A DNA stretch of 33,214 nucleotides from Mycobacterium arosiense ATCC BAA-1401 = DSM 45069 (GCF_002086125.1 NZ_MVHG01000057.1:1-33214), one strand, 5' to 3'; shown: positions 8,692-17,894, counted from the stretch's first letter. Made by a program: numbers and translations. The notes: generated by a model not told the origin, from the sequence alone.

Positions 8692-10848
8692 ATGACCGAA
8701 CTCGCTCCGTCGCTGATCGAACTCGCCCGGAGATATGGCATCGCGACCGAGTACGAGGACTGGTCCGGCCGTCGGGTGCGGGTGGCCGAAACGACGTTGA
8801 AGGCCGTGCTGGGCGCCCTCGGCGTCGCGGCCGACAACGAGCAGGAGCGCAACGTCGCGTTGACCGCGAAGCTGCGGTCACACTGGGCGCGCCGGCTGCC
8901 ACCGACCATCGTCGGGCGCACCGGCGAGCAGATCCGGTTCTGGGCGCATGTCACCCACGGCGATCCCGCCGAGGTGTGGTTGCAGCTCGAAGACGGCACG
9001 GTGCGCGGCGGTGTCGAACAGGTCGACAACTTCACCCCGCCGTTCGACCTGGACGGCCGCTGGGTGGGCGAGGCCAGCTTCCTGCTGCCCGCCGACCTGC
9101 CGCTGGGTTACCACCGGGTGCACCTGCGTTCCGGTGACTTCGAGACCAGCACCGCGCTGATCGTGACGCCGGATTGGCTCGGGCTGCCGGAGCGGCTCGG
9201 CGCCCGGCGCGCGTGGGGCCTGGCCGCGCAGCTCTACAGCGTGCGGTCGCGGCAGTCGTGGGGTGTCGGCGATCTGACCGATCTGACCGACCTCGCGGTG
9301 TGGTCGGCCTCCCGGCACGGCGCCGACTACCTGCTGGTCAATCCGCTGCACGCCGCGGCCCCGACCAAGCCGATGGAGCCGTCGCCGTATCTGCCGACCT
9401 CGCGGCACTTCGTCAATCCGATTTATCTTCACGTCGAGGCCATCCCCGAGTTCGCCGAGCTGACCAAGCGCAGCCGGATCCGCCGGCTGCGTTCCGAGGT
9501 CCAGCAGCGTGCCGGCGGCGTCGACACGATCGACCGCGACGATTCGTGGTCGGCCAAGCGGGCGGCGCTGAAACTGCTGCACCAAGAGCCACGGTCGGCG
9601 GGACGGGAGCTGTCCTACGCCGCCTTCCGCGACCGGGAGGGCCGCGCGCTCGACGACTTCGCCACCTGGTGCGCGCTGGCCGAGAAGTACGGCGACGAGT
9701 GGCACTCCTGGCCCGCGGCGTTGCAGCACCCGGACGCGTCCGGGGTCGCGGACTTCGTCCGAAAGCACAGCGACACAGTCGATTTCCATCGGTGGTTGCA
9801 GTGGCAACTCGACGAGCAGCTGGCGACGGCGCAGTCACAGGCGATCCGGGCCGGCATGGCGTTGGGGATCATGCACGACCTGGCCGTCGGTGTGCACCCG
9901 GATGGCGCGGACGCCTGGGCGCTGCAGGACGTGCTGGCGCTGGGGGTGACCGCGGGCGCGCCGCCGGACGAGTTCAACCAGCTCGGCCAGGACTGGTCGC
10001 AGCCGCCGTGGCGACCGGATCGGTTGGACGAGCACGAATATCGGCCCTTCCGGGCGCTGATCCGTGCGGTGCTGCGGCACGCCGGCGGGGTGCGCATCGA
10101 CCACATCATCGGGTTGTTCCGGCTGTGGTGGATCCCGCGGGGCGCCCCGCCCACCGAAGGCACCTACGTGCGGTATGACCACGAAGCGATGATCGGCATC
10201 GTCGCCCTGGAAGCGCACCGCGCCGACGCGGTCGTCGTCGGCGAGGATCTCGGCACGGTCGAGCCGTGGGTGCGGGACTACCTCTTGTTACGGGGCCTGC
10301 TGGGCACCTCGATCCTCTGGTTCGAGCTGGATCGCGACGGTAGCGGGGGCCCGCTGCCGGCCGAGCGCTGGCGCGAGTACTGCCTGTCCTCGGTCACCAC
10401 GCACGATCTGCCCCCGACCGCCGGCTATCTGGCGGGCGACCATGTGCGGCTGCGTGATTCGTTGGGGCTGCTGACCCGTCCCGTCGAGGAGGAGTTGGAG
10501 TCCGACCGGACCGAGCTGGCGGCGTGGATGGCCGAGCTGCGCCGGGTGGGACTGCTCGAGGACGGCGACGACGACCCGGAGCACATCGTCGTGGCGCTCT
10601 ACCGCTATCTGGGCAGGACGCCTTCACGGCTGCTGGGCGTGGCGCTGACGGACGCCGTCGGCGATCGCCGGACCCAGAATCAGCCCGGCACCACCGACGA
10701 ATACCCCAACTGGCGGGTGCCGCTGACGGGTCCCGACGGGCGCGCGGTGTTGCTCGAGGACGTGTTCACCAATCGCCGGACCGCCACGCTCGCCGAAGCC
10801 GTGCGCTCCGCGCTAGCACCCGCCGTGGCCGAAAGCGCGACCCGCTAG
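8692..10848 (+). CDS. malQ: 4-alpha-glucanotransferase (amylomaltase, GH77)
   Basis: A 718-residue GH77 enzyme that transfers alpha-1,4-glucan segments between malto-oligosaccharides in glycogen/maltodextrin metabolism. The three catalytic carboxylates are visible: Asp470 in RIDH (nucleophile), Glu518 in GEDLG (acid/base) and Asp572 in TTHDLP (transition-state stabiliser). The long N-terminal extension of about 170 residues is usual for actinobacterial and enteric MalQ, unlike the shorter Thermus enzyme. I start at the ATG at 8692 (MTELAPSLIELARRYG), the N-terminus I recall for M. tuberculosis MalQ (Rv1781c); the frame is open for 29 codons upstream. The gene flanks ESX-5 but has no known link to secretion. 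Downstream genes follow on the same strand 36 bases later. Confidence 0.96.
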   Translation: MTELAPSLIELARRYGIATEYEDWSGRRVRVAETTLKAVLGALGVAADNEQERNVALTAKLRSHWARRLPPTIVGRTGEQIRFWAHVTHGDPAEVWLQLEDGTVRGGVEQVDNFTPPFDLDGRWVGEASFLLPADLPLGYHRVHLRSGDFETSTALIVTPDWLGLPERLGARRAWGLAAQLYSVRSRQSWGVGDLTDLTDLAVWSASRHGADYLLVNPLHAAAPTKPMEPSPYLPTSRHFVNPIYLHVEAIPEFAELTKRSRIRRLRSEVQQRAGGVDTIDRDDSWSAKRAALKLLHQEPRSAGRELSYAAFRDREGRALDDFATWCALAEKYGDEWHSWPAALQHPDASGVADFVRKHSDTVDFHRWLQWQLDEQLATAQSQAIRAGMALGIMHDLAVGVHPDGADAWALQDVLALGVTAGAPPDEFNQLGQDWSQPPWRPDRLDEHEYRPFRALIRAVLRHAGGVRIDHIIGLFRLWWIPRGAPPTEGTYVRYDHEAMIGIVALEAHRADAVVVGEDLGTVEPWVRDYLLLRGLLGTSILWFELDRDGSGGPLPAERWREYCLSSVTTHDLPPTAGYLAGDHVRLRDSLGLLTRPVEEELESDRTELAAWMAELRRVGLLEDGDDDPEHIVVALYRYLGRTPSRLLGVALTDAVGDRRTQNQPGTTDEYPNWRVPLTGPDGRAVLLEDVFTNRRTATLAEAVRSALAPAVAESATR

Positions 10849-10884
10849 TCACCCGGCGGGCTAGTTTGGTTAGCTTCGAAAACC

Positions 10885-11766
10885 ATGAAGGTCTCAGTCG
10901 TGGCCCCGGTCGCCGACGGTGTCACCGCGGACCCCGACTGGATGGTGGCCTTCGCGCGCCATCTCGAGGCCTGCGGGTTCGAATCGATCGTCGTTGTCGA
11001 GCACACCGTCTTGCTCACCCGCTACGACAGCGTCTACCCCTACGACACTTCGGGGCGCGTCGGACTGGCGGCAGACTGCCCCATCCCGGATCCCCTTGAC
11101 CTGCTTGCGTTTCTGGCCGGCCACACCAACAGCCTGGGTCTGGCCACCGGCGTGCTGGTGCTGCCGAATCACCATCCGGTGGTGCTGGCCAAGCGCGTTG
11201 CCACCGTCGACGCCCTGTCGGGCGGCAGGCTGCGCCTGTGCGTCGGGGTGGGCTGGCTCGCCGAAGAGCTCGCCGCCTGCGACGCGGAGTTCGACAGCCG
11301 GGGCCGGCGGGCCGACGAGCAGTTGGCCGTCATGCGCGCGTTGTGGGCCGATCGGCCCGAGGGGGTGTCTTTCGCGGGCGAGTTCTTCAGCTTCGAAAAC
11401 GTCATGTGCTATCCGAAACCCGTTGTGGCCGAACGTCTCCCGATTCACATCGGCGGACACAGCCGAGCGGCCGCGCGGCGCGCCGGACGCCTCGGCGACG
11501 GCTTCCAGCCGCTCGGTGTGACCGGACCGCGACTGGCGTCGTTGATTGCGCTCATGCGCGACGAGGCATCGTCGGCGGGCCGCGATCCGGCGGCGCTCGA
11601 AGTGTCGCTGGGCCACGCGGTCACCAAGGTCGATGCCGAGCGCGCGGGCGCCCTCGCCGATCAGGGGGCCGACCGGTTGGTGCTGGCCATGCCGCCGACC
11701 ACCGACATCGAGCAGGCCAAGGACCTGCTGTCGGCGTGTGCGCAGCGGCTGTCGCTGAGCTCATGA
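10885..11766 (+). CDS. LLM-class (luciferase-like) F420-dependent oxidoreductase
   Basis: A 293-residue luciferase-like monooxygenase-fold protein (TIM barrel). The N-terminal beta strand MKVSVVAPV, the ATGVLVLPNHHPVVLAKRVA stretch, the SGGRLRLCVGVGWLAEE motif and the PIHIGGHSRAAARRAGRLGDG segment are characteristic of the mycobacterial F420-dependent subgroup. Such enzymes oxidise or reduce small organic molecules with coenzyme F420; the substrate cannot be deduced. The start ATG lacks a strong Shine-Dalgarno, and the gene probably rides on the malQ transcript 36 bases upstream. The stop overlaps the next gene's ATG by 4 bases (ATGA), so the two products are probably made together. F420 rather than FMN use is inferred from family and genus. 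Confidence 0.88.
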   Translation: MKVSVVAPVADGVTADPDWMVAFARHLEACGFESIVVVEHTVLLTRYDSVYPYDTSGRVGLAADCPIPDPLDLLAFLAGHTNSLGLATGVLVLPNHHPVVLAKRVATVDALSGGRLRLCVGVGWLAEELAACDAEFDSRGRRADEQLAVMRALWADRPEGVSFAGEFFSFENVMCYPKPVVAERLPIHIGGHSRAAARRAGRLGDGFQPLGVTGPRLASLIALMRDEASSAGRDPAALEVSLGHAVTKVDAERAGALADQGADRLVLAMPPTTDIEQAKDLLSACAQRLSLSS

Positions 11767-12233
11767 CGCTTTCCGCCGAACACCGGGCGGCGCTGAGCGA
11801 CCTGGTGCACCGGTACGCAGCGCACGTCGACGACCGCGAATTCGCCGCTGCAGCACGGCTTTTCACAGCAGATGCCGAGCTGCTGGTGCCGACACCTCCC
11901 GCCGATCTGCGGCCGACCCAGACGCATCGCGGCCAGGACAGCATCGCCACGGCGGTGGCGGCGGTCGCCACAGTGCTCCGTACCGAGCACGCGATCATCG
12001 GCGAGGTGTACGACGCGGCCGTGCGACCCGGCACCGCCCGCGGGCGCATCGCGTGCGTCGCGCATCACTGGGACGCGCGCGGCGGCGAGCTCGTGGACGC
12101 GGCGTGGCACCTGCGCTACGACGACGAGTACGCGCTGACCGAGGCGGGCTGGCGGATCGCCCGCCGCGCGTTGACGGTCAACGCCATCGAGACCCGCCCG
12201 GTGCGCCGGCTGCTGCCGCGCGACCCCGCCTAG
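11763..12233 (+). CDS. NTF2/SnoaL-like protein
   Basis: A 156-residue protein with the alpha+beta NTF2-like cone fold expected from its opening: the helix ALSDLVHRYAAHVDDREF followed by AARLFTADAEL, the hallmark start of SnoaL_4-type domains. The end shows alternating strands (ARGRIACVAHHW, WHLRYDDEYALTEAGW). Members act as small isomerases, dehydratases or ligand binders, and many have unknown roles. It begins inside the stop of the luciferase-like gene (ATGA overlap), so it is translationally coupled and likely acts on the same substrate or product. The start ATG at 11763 is fixed by this overlap. No catalytic assignment is made. Confidence 0.85.
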   Translation: MTLSAEHRAALSDLVHRYAAHVDDREFAAAARLFTADAELLVPTPPADLRPTQTHRGQDSIATAVAAVATVLRTEHAIIGEVYDAAVRPGTARGRIACVAHHWDARGGELVDAAWHLRYDDEYALTEAGWRIARRALTVNAIETRPVRRLLPRDPA

Positions 12234-12247
12234 CGTGTTAACAGCAC

Positions 12248-12298
12248 ATTATGCGCACACTCACAGCAAGACCCATCGTTCTGTATGTGCGGCATAAT
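12248..12298. repeat. large imperfect inverted repeat after the NTF2-like gene (terminator or operator)
   Basis: ATTATGCGCACA at 12248-12259 pairs with TGTGCGGCATAAT at 12286-12298: 12 base pairs with a single bulged base and a 26-base loop. It begins 14 bases after the stop of the malQ-side transcript, which suits a terminator, though there is no T-run. It also lies upstream of the molybdopterin/cytochrome gene, so it might be a protein-binding site instead. The remaining bases up to 12464 hold no other gene. Confidence 0.5.
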
Positions 12299-12464
12299 TC
12301 GGCGCATTTTGTGGGCAGGTGCGGCTAACACCGCCACGGCCCGGCCAGATTTTGCGCGCTCGACGGGTGCACCGGCCGCCGCCGGCCGAAGCGGGGGCGC
12401 GACCACAGCCTTCGTTCCCGATTGATTCCAATTAATCCAGAGGGCTTCGTGTAATTTCGGCCGC

Positions 12465-14282
12465 GTGACGAACACCGTGGATTCCGCGGGGACCGGTGGA
12501 GGGCGGGCAACGCAGGGCGGCTCGGTATCGACCCTGGCAGTGGGCACGCCGCTGACGTCCATCCCGGACTACCGCAACGAGATACACACCGCCGAAGACG
12601 TCATCGATGTGGAGCATTACGGTGGCGGCTTCGATCTCGCCAGGCGGGCCACCGCCCCCAAGCTGCGCGTCAGCCGCGACAGGTGGTTCAACCTGCTGTG
12701 GTTGATCCCCATCGGCTTTGCCGTGCTGATCGCCGGGATCGCCGTCGGCAAAGGCTTACACAACGTGCCGGCGGTGCAGTCGTTCATTCACCGCTACCCC
12801 GGCTCGGACAGCGCCGGAATTCCCCCGGGGCTGCCAGCCTGGATCGGCTGGACGCACTTCTTCAACCTCTTCATGATGATGTTCATCATCAGGACGGGGA
12901 TCCAGATCCTCTGCGATCATCCCCGGCTGTACTTCAGCCGCAACGCCACCCCGGGCAAGGACGAGTGGCTGCGGGTGGGTCCGCCCGTTCCGGACGACGA
13001 GCTGTGGACCGCCAACGCCGACACCGTCGCGCTGCCACCGCAATTGGGGCTGCCCGGGTTCCGGCACTCCATTGGCCTGGCCCGCTGGTGGCATCTCGGC
13101 GTTGACGTCCTGTGGCTGGTCAACGGGGCGGTCTTCTACGTGTTGCTGTTCGCCACCGGACAATGGCGCCACATCGTGCCAACCAGCTGGGACGTCTTCC
13201 CCAACGCGGCGTCGGTGGCCATTCAGTACCTGTCGCTGGACTGGCCCACGGATAACGGCTGGATCGCCTACAACGGCCTGCAGCTGCTGTCGTACTTCGC
13301 CACCGTGTTCATCGCCGCCCCGGCCGCGCTGCTCACCGGTCTGGGAATGTCGCCCGCGCTATCCCAGCGGGTGCATTGGCTCAGCAAGCGGCTGAGCATT
13401 CAGCACGCGCGGTCGTTGCATTTCGTGGTGCTGGTCTACTTCCTGTTCTTCATCCTGGTGCACGTCACCATGGTCCTGACCACCAGCGCGCTGCGAAACC
13501 TCAACCACATGTTCGCCTCCCGCGACGACAACAGCTGGATCGGATTCGGGATCTTCTCGCTGGCGATGGTGGTGACGGCGGTCGCGTGGGTCTGGGCCAC
13601 CCCGTTCACCATCAAGCACCCCCGGGTCGTTCAGCGGGTCGGGTACGCCCTGGTGGGCCCCTTCCAACGGGTGCTCGAGCAGCTGGACCCCAAGCCCGGC
13701 GCCTTCACCGAAAAGGACATCTCGCCGCACCACTGGCGCAACGGCCGGCTGCCCGAGACCGTCGAGTACAAGGAACTGGAGCGCGACGATTTCAAGGACT
13801 GGCGCCTCAAGGTCTACGGTCTGGTCGAGTGCCCGATGGAGTTCTCGCTCGACGATTTGAAGGCGCTGCCCTATCACGAGCAGATCAGCCAGCACTTCTG
13901 CATTCAAGCGTGGTCCGGCGTCGCCAAATGGGGTGGCGTGCAGATGAAGACGATCATGGACATCGTCAAACCGCTCCCGGAGGCCAAATGGGCGGTCTTC
14001 TATTCGATGGGCCTGGGCGCCACGGGAGGCATCTATTACAACGCCCACCACATCGGCCAGATGGACCACCACATGACGATGCTGGCCTACAACATGAACG
14101 ACCAGCAGCTCCCCTACATGCACGGCAGACCGCTGCGGCTGCGTAACGAATTGCAGCACGGCTTCAAACTGGTGAAGTGGATCAAAGGCATCGAGTTCGT
14201 CGCCGACTACCACGACATCGGTAGCGGTTACGGCGGCTACAGCGAAGACCACAAATACTTCGGCCGCCACCAGACGCTGTAG
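12465..14282 (+). CDS. fusion of cytochrome b-type membrane domain and sulfite-oxidase-fold molybdopterin domain
   Basis: A 605-residue membrane protein. Residues about 77-380 carry six membrane helices with histidines placed to bind haem b (candidates His131, His210, His319 and His333), as in cytochrome b561/YedZ-type domains. Residues about 410-605 form an oxidoreductase molybdopterin-binding domain of the sulfite oxidase/YedY family. Cys479 in HFCIQAWSG is the expected molybdenum ligand, followed by KWGGV. The architecture joins in one chain what MsrP and MsrQ do as two proteins, so electrons may pass from quinol or haem to a molybdenum active site. There is no Tat signal at the N-terminus. 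The start is a GTG at 12465 with no good Shine-Dalgarno, so the true N-terminus is uncertain by some residues. Substrate unknown. Confidence 0.88.
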   Translation: MTNTVDSAGTGGGRATQGGSVSTLAVGTPLTSIPDYRNEIHTAEDVIDVEHYGGGFDLARRATAPKLRVSRDRWFNLLWLIPIGFAVLIAGIAVGKGLHNVPAVQSFIHRYPGSDSAGIPPGLPAWIGWTHFFNLFMMMFIIRTGIQILCDHPRLYFSRNATPGKDEWLRVGPPVPDDELWTANADTVALPPQLGLPGFRHSIGLARWWHLGVDVLWLVNGAVFYVLLFATGQWRHIVPTSWDVFPNAASVAIQYLSLDWPTDNGWIAYNGLQLLSYFATVFIAAPAALLTGLGMSPALSQRVHWLSKRLSIQHARSLHFVVLVYFLFFILVHVTMVLTTSALRNLNHMFASRDDNSWIGFGIFSLAMVVTAVAWVWATPFTIKHPRVVQRVGYALVGPFQRVLEQLDPKPGAFTEKDISPHHWRNGRLPETVEYKELERDDFKDWRLKVYGLVECPMEFSLDDLKALPYHEQISQHFCIQAWSGVAKWGGVQMKTIMDIVKPLPEAKWAVFYSMGLGATGGIYYNAHHIGQMDHHMTMLAYNMNDQQLPYMHGRPLRLRNELQHGFKLVKWIKGIEFVADYHDIGSGYGGYSEDHKYFGRHQTL

Positions 14283-14383
14283 GCGCTTCCGCGCGTCACC
14301 TCCGCCACGTCGTTTGTCCCGACAGCCCTTCGGGTAGGTCCAAGGGATCGGGCCGAAACGCAAGCGACAGCAGAGGAGACGCC

Positions 14384-14647
14384 ATGAGGCACAACCCTGT
14401 CGACCAGGATCGGACCGCTGACCCGCACATGGGTGGAGCCAGGCGAGGGCTGCTCGTCGTCGCGGCGGCCGCGTTGGCGTTCGTCGTCTGTGTGGCCAAC
14501 TTCGCCCTGGGCCAAGCCGGCGCGGGGGTTGCCGCAGCGATCGTCGCCATGCTGGCCTTCGGGGCCGGATTGTCCTGGCTTGCCATGGACCGCAGGCGTA
14601 TTCGCGATGCCGAGCGGCATTGGGTGATCAGCCACCCGGCGCGGTAG
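14384..14647 (+). CDS. small two-helix membrane protein, hypothetical
   Basis: An 87-residue protein with a hydrophilic N-terminus, two hydrophobic segments (about residues 22-42 and 46-67) and a basic, arginine-rich tail (DRRRIRDAERHW). The ATG has a GAGGAG Shine-Dalgarno 5 bases upstream, and third-position GC is high, so the gene is real. It follows the molybdopterin/cytochrome gene on the same strand after about 100 bases and may be co-transcribed with it. I do not recognise a family. The positive-inside rule suggests both ends are cytosolic. Confidence 0.75.
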   Translation: MRHNPVDQDRTADPHMGGARRGLLVVAAAALAFVVCVANFALGQAGAGVAAAIVAMLAFGAGLSWLAMDRRRIRDAERHWVISHPAR

Positions 14648-14658
14648 CCGCGGGGCCG

Positions 14659-15087
14659 TTAACGCAGGGCCGCCAGGTTGTTGACGGACTTTTGCACGTC
14701 GGACCGCAGCACCCGGGCAACCAGTCCCCCGACCGGCCCACTGAGCAAGCCGCCGCCGAGGTCGGCGGTCAGGTGAAAGGTGGATCCCGGGTGATCGTCG
14801 GCGACGGTCATCGCCACCGTGAGGCGGATGCCGCCGCGACCGCGGCCCTGCAGCTCAATCGCTTTGGGCTCGTCGTAGCGGGTGACCTCCCAGTGGATCA
14901 CGTTGCGGAAACCCTTGACCTTGACACACGACGAGACGCAGGTGCCCTTTTCGATGGTGTCGGGCACGGGGCCACGCCACCCGGCGAAAATCGTCATCCA
15001 TTCGTCGAATCGATCCAGGTCGGACGCGAGCTTCCACGCCGCTTCCGGTTCCACCTGCGACGACACCGACACATCTACGCGAGCCAA
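14659..15087 (-). CDS. SRPBCC (polyketide cyclase/START-like) protein with TTG start
   Basis: A 142-residue lipid/ligand-binding fold protein. The pattern VDVSVSSQVEPEAAWKLASD, then DEWMTIFAGW, and a C-terminal helix RVLRSDVQKSVNNLAAL is typical of the SRPBCC superfamily of hydrophobic-ligand binders and cyclases. I place the start at the TTG at 15087, because GGGAGGAAGAC lies immediately upstream and the protein then begins right at the first strand. The frame stays open further upstream, but those 92 codons have no family-like content. The gene converges on the small membrane protein gene (11 bases between stops). It follows the Rv1780-like gene on the same strand by 106 bases. Ligand unknown. 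Confidence 0.82.
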   Translation of the reverse strand: MARVDVSVSSQVEPEAAWKLASDLDRFDEWMTIFAGWRGPVPDTIEKGTCVSSCVKVKGFRNVIHWEVTRYDEPKAIELQGRGRGGIRLTVAMTVADDHPGSTFHLTADLGGGLLSGPVGGLVARVLRSDVQKSVNNLAALR

Positions 15088-15193
15088 AGTCTTCCTCCCC
15101 TGGCGATCGGCAGCGCCCCCGCCCACGGGCGACGAACGCACAACCATGACGGGGTACCCCGACGGCCTCGTGCGTATTCGTGGGCAGGGCCGG

Positions 15194-15751
15194 TCACGGC
15201 CAGGCCTGCTCGAGCTGCTGGGCCACGTCGATGATTTGCGCCGCCTGCGATTGGGGCGCGTCGATCTCGGCGGCGACGTACTGGGCGATGAAACGCCGAA
15301 TCTCGCCGTCCACGCCCGCCAGGATGCGCAGCACCTCGCCGCGGATCGAGTTCGACGACACATTGACCGTGATGTCGGACGGCCGCGGTTTTGCCACGTC
15401 GACGATCAGCAGCAGCGGTTCGGCCGCGCGCGCCGTCGCCCGCAACTGGATGTCCCCGGAAACCACGAAACGCGGCTTGTCGAGCCACAAATCGATCACC
15501 AGATCGATGGACAACGGAATATGGATGACGAAGGTGATGCTGTCGCCCAACCGGCGCGTGACCTTGGGCTCGTGAATCTTGACGTTGGCGCTGACCTTGG
15601 CGATCCCGCCCGGCCCCTGCGCGATCGGCTCCATGGCGAACTCGCTGCCGGCGATGTCGGCGAACGCCGCGGCGACCCGCTCGGGAGTGACGGCGACCTC
15701 GAAGAATTTGCGGCCGAACTCTTCGTAGGTGACATAATCGTGATTCGTCAT
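15194..15751 (-). CDS. conserved mycobacterial protein, Rv1780-like
   Basis: A 185-residue soluble protein beginning MTNHDYVTYEEFGRKFFEVAVTPERVAAAF. It has alternating strands and amphipathic helices, ending in a helical segment IIDVAQQLEQAW. It resembles the product of M. tuberculosis Rv1780 as I remember it, which sits between malQ and the membrane gene Rv1779c; here the same neighbour (DUF4407-type) lies divergently next to it. Overall shape suggests a SRPBCC-like fold, as in DUF2505 proteins, but this is tentative. An in-frame ATG six codons upstream (15769) with AGGTG just before it is an alternative start. No catalytic residues can be named. Confidence 0.8.
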   Translation of the reverse strand: MTNHDYVTYEEFGRKFFEVAVTPERVAAAFADIAGSEFAMEPIAQGPGGIAKVSANVKIHEPKVTRRLGDSITFVIHIPLSIDLVIDLWLDKPRFVVSGDIQLRATARAAEPLLLIVDVAKPRPSDITVNVSSNSIRGEVLRILAGVDGEIRRFIAQYVAAEIDAPQSQAAQIIDVAQQLEQAWP

Positions 15752-15911
15752 AGGCTTATACCGTCTCATGACACCTGGCTGAACGATCGCTGATCTGCTC
15801 GCGTCGCAGCAATTCCGGGGTCAGATGCCCACTGGTCCGTCAATCTGTGAAGCGCGCCACAGGCGGGGCGCTTCGATTCGATGTGTCGGGCGGTGGCCTG
15901 CGAGGCTTGAC

Positions 15912-17747
15912 GTGGAGGTGTTTTCCAGTCTTATGCCCCAGGAACTAATCGAACAGCGCTCGGGGCTGGCCCGGGCGGCGGCGGTGCTCATCTGGCTCGG
16001 CGGCGGACACCGGCGCGAGCTGCGTGAGCGTCACGAACGGTCCGCCCACGCCGTCGCCGGCGCCGTCACGTTGTCGGGCGCGGTGCTGGCCTGGCTGGTC
16101 GCGACGCTGGCGATCTCCGGCTCGACCCGCTGGCCACCGCCGGCGGTGGTGCCCCTCACGCTGATCTTCGGCGTGCTGGTCGGCGCGATCAGCCATGGCA
16201 CCATCCCGGGGCCCGGTCGGAGCCGCGCCGGTGTCATCGGACGCGTCGCGGTGGCGGCGGCGGTGGGCGTCGTCGTCGGCGAACTCGCGGCGTTGGTCTT
16301 GCTTTCCAGCTCGATCGACCACCGGCTCGACGAACGGGCGATGCGCCACGCCGCTTCGGCTCCCGGCGTCGCACGGGCGGCGGCGGCCCTGCAACAGACC
16401 AGGAACGCCCGCGCCGCGCTCGACAACACCGTCGCGCAAGCCCGTGACCGCCAGGACAAGGCGTTGGTCGTCGCCCGCTGCGAGTACCACCCCACCCCCG
16501 GCTGCCCGCAGACCCAAATCACCGGTGATCCGGGCGCCGGGCCCGAAACACGCACGGCCAACGAGCTTCTCGACGATGCCCAACACGAATTGGACACCGC
16601 CCTGGCGGCGCGGGACGACCGCGGGCCAGGGCTGGACGCCATGATCTCGCGACAAGAGCAAGCGCTGCGCGACGCGCGGGACGGCGTCGTGGCCGACGCC
16701 GACCGGGGTCTGGGCGCACGCTGGGTGGCGATGAACGACCTGACCTCGACCGACGCCGGGGCGATGACCCTGCGCCTGTCAACGATCGGGGCCTGCGCGC
16801 TGCTCTACCTGGCGCCCCTGATCCTCGGATGCTGGCGCGGCGAGACGACGCACGATCGCCGCGCCACCTCGCGGGCGGAACGCGAACGCGCCGAACTCGA
16901 CGCGGACACCGCCATCGCGATCAAACGGGCCGAGGTGCGTCGAGAGGCCGAAATGCTCTGGGCCCAGCATCAACTGACGCAAGCGCGGCTTGCCATCGAG
17001 GCGCAGATCCAGATCGACCGTGAACAGCAGCGCCGCCGGGTTTCCGAAGCCCTGGATGCCCCGGTGCATGCGCCGTCGCAGCGGGAGTTCGACTCGGGCA
17101 ACGACGACGTGTATCTGCCGATCGCCGCCGAGGCCGAGGCGGCCAGCCGGGCCATCACCAGAACACCGGAGCCCGCCGCGGGTTCTGTCGGTCCGCGGAC
17201 CGACGTTGCGGAACACCTGCCGGCTCCGCTACCGCCGGGCGGGGAGGTCGAGCAAAACCAAGGACGAAATGCGCCGTTGATCCCGTCGATTCCGGACGCC
17301 ACCAAGGTCGCCGCCCGTTGGATCCGCCCGCTGGTGCCGCCGTTGGTGGCCAAGGTGTTCGACACCACCAGCCAGCCGCTGCGCACCGCGCGCCGGATGT
17401 TCGAAGGCGTCCTCGAGGAAACCGAAGAGATCACCTTCACGCTCAAGCGCACCCGCAAGGTGGCCGTCAACTCGGAGGCCTCCGACACCCAGGCCGGTCA
17501 CCAAGCGCGCGCCGAAACACCTTCGAGACGGGCCGACTTCGTCACCTCGTCGCGACGGGACCCCGAGCGGGGCCAGCACCGGGTGTCCGGGCGCGGCACG
17601 GGCGCGTCACTGCCGGGGCCTGCCGGGCCCGACGCCGAGCGCCTGTCGGTCCGGTCGGCGGACCGCCAACGGGAGCTGACGAACCGAGACGGCCCGCCGG
17701 AGTTGGATCGACCCGACGGTCCGCGCGAGCTGCCGCCACCGAAATAG
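15912..17747 (+). CDS. DUF4407-type integral membrane protein, Rv1779c-like
   Basis: A 611-residue membrane protein. Hydrophobic helices lie at about residues 47-69, 78-95, 108-133 and 289-308. Between the third and fourth is a region with paired cysteines (Cys190, Cys198), probably extracytoplasmic, and after the fourth a long charged coiled coil (about 315-385, rich in RAERERAELD-like patterns). The C-terminal 200 residues are polar, proline- and arginine-rich and likely disordered. The layout fits DUF4407 proteins, whose function is unknown. I chose the GTG at 15912 because GAGG lies 6 bases before it; the frame is open to 15825 but the extra residues look non-coding. The divergent partner is the Rv1780-like gene, as in M. 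tuberculosis from memory. Confidence 0.82.
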   Translation: MEVFSSLMPQELIEQRSGLARAAAVLIWLGGGHRRELRERHERSAHAVAGAVTLSGAVLAWLVATLAISGSTRWPPPAVVPLTLIFGVLVGAISHGTIPGPGRSRAGVIGRVAVAAAVGVVVGELAALVLLSSSIDHRLDERAMRHAASAPGVARAAAALQQTRNARAALDNTVAQARDRQDKALVVARCEYHPTPGCPQTQITGDPGAGPETRTANELLDDAQHELDTALAARDDRGPGLDAMISRQEQALRDARDGVVADADRGLGARWVAMNDLTSTDAGAMTLRLSTIGACALLYLAPLILGCWRGETTHDRRATSRAERERAELDADTAIAIKRAEVRREAEMLWAQHQLTQARLAIEAQIQIDREQQRRRVSEALDAPVHAPSQREFDSGNDDVYLPIAAEAEAASRAITRTPEPAAGSVGPRTDVAEHLPAPLPPGGEVEQNQGRNAPLIPSIPDATKVAARWIRPLVPPLVAKVFDTTSQPLRTARRMFEGVLEETEEITFTLKRTRKVAVNSEASDTQAGHQARAETPSRRADFVTSSRRDPERGQHRVSGRGTGASLPGPAGPDAERLSVRSADRQRELTNRDGPPELDRPDGPRELPPPK

Positions 17748-17894
17748 CCTGCCGCATTCGAAAAGGCCATCCTGCGAACACGCTTTCGGGCCGACGTTGT
17801 TTTAGTTAAAGGCTGGTTGTAGCTAGAGGCGAATTGTGGTTGGCGGCGGCCGGGTTACCCCTCGAAAGCTCGGCCGCCCCAACGTCTTGGTGCG

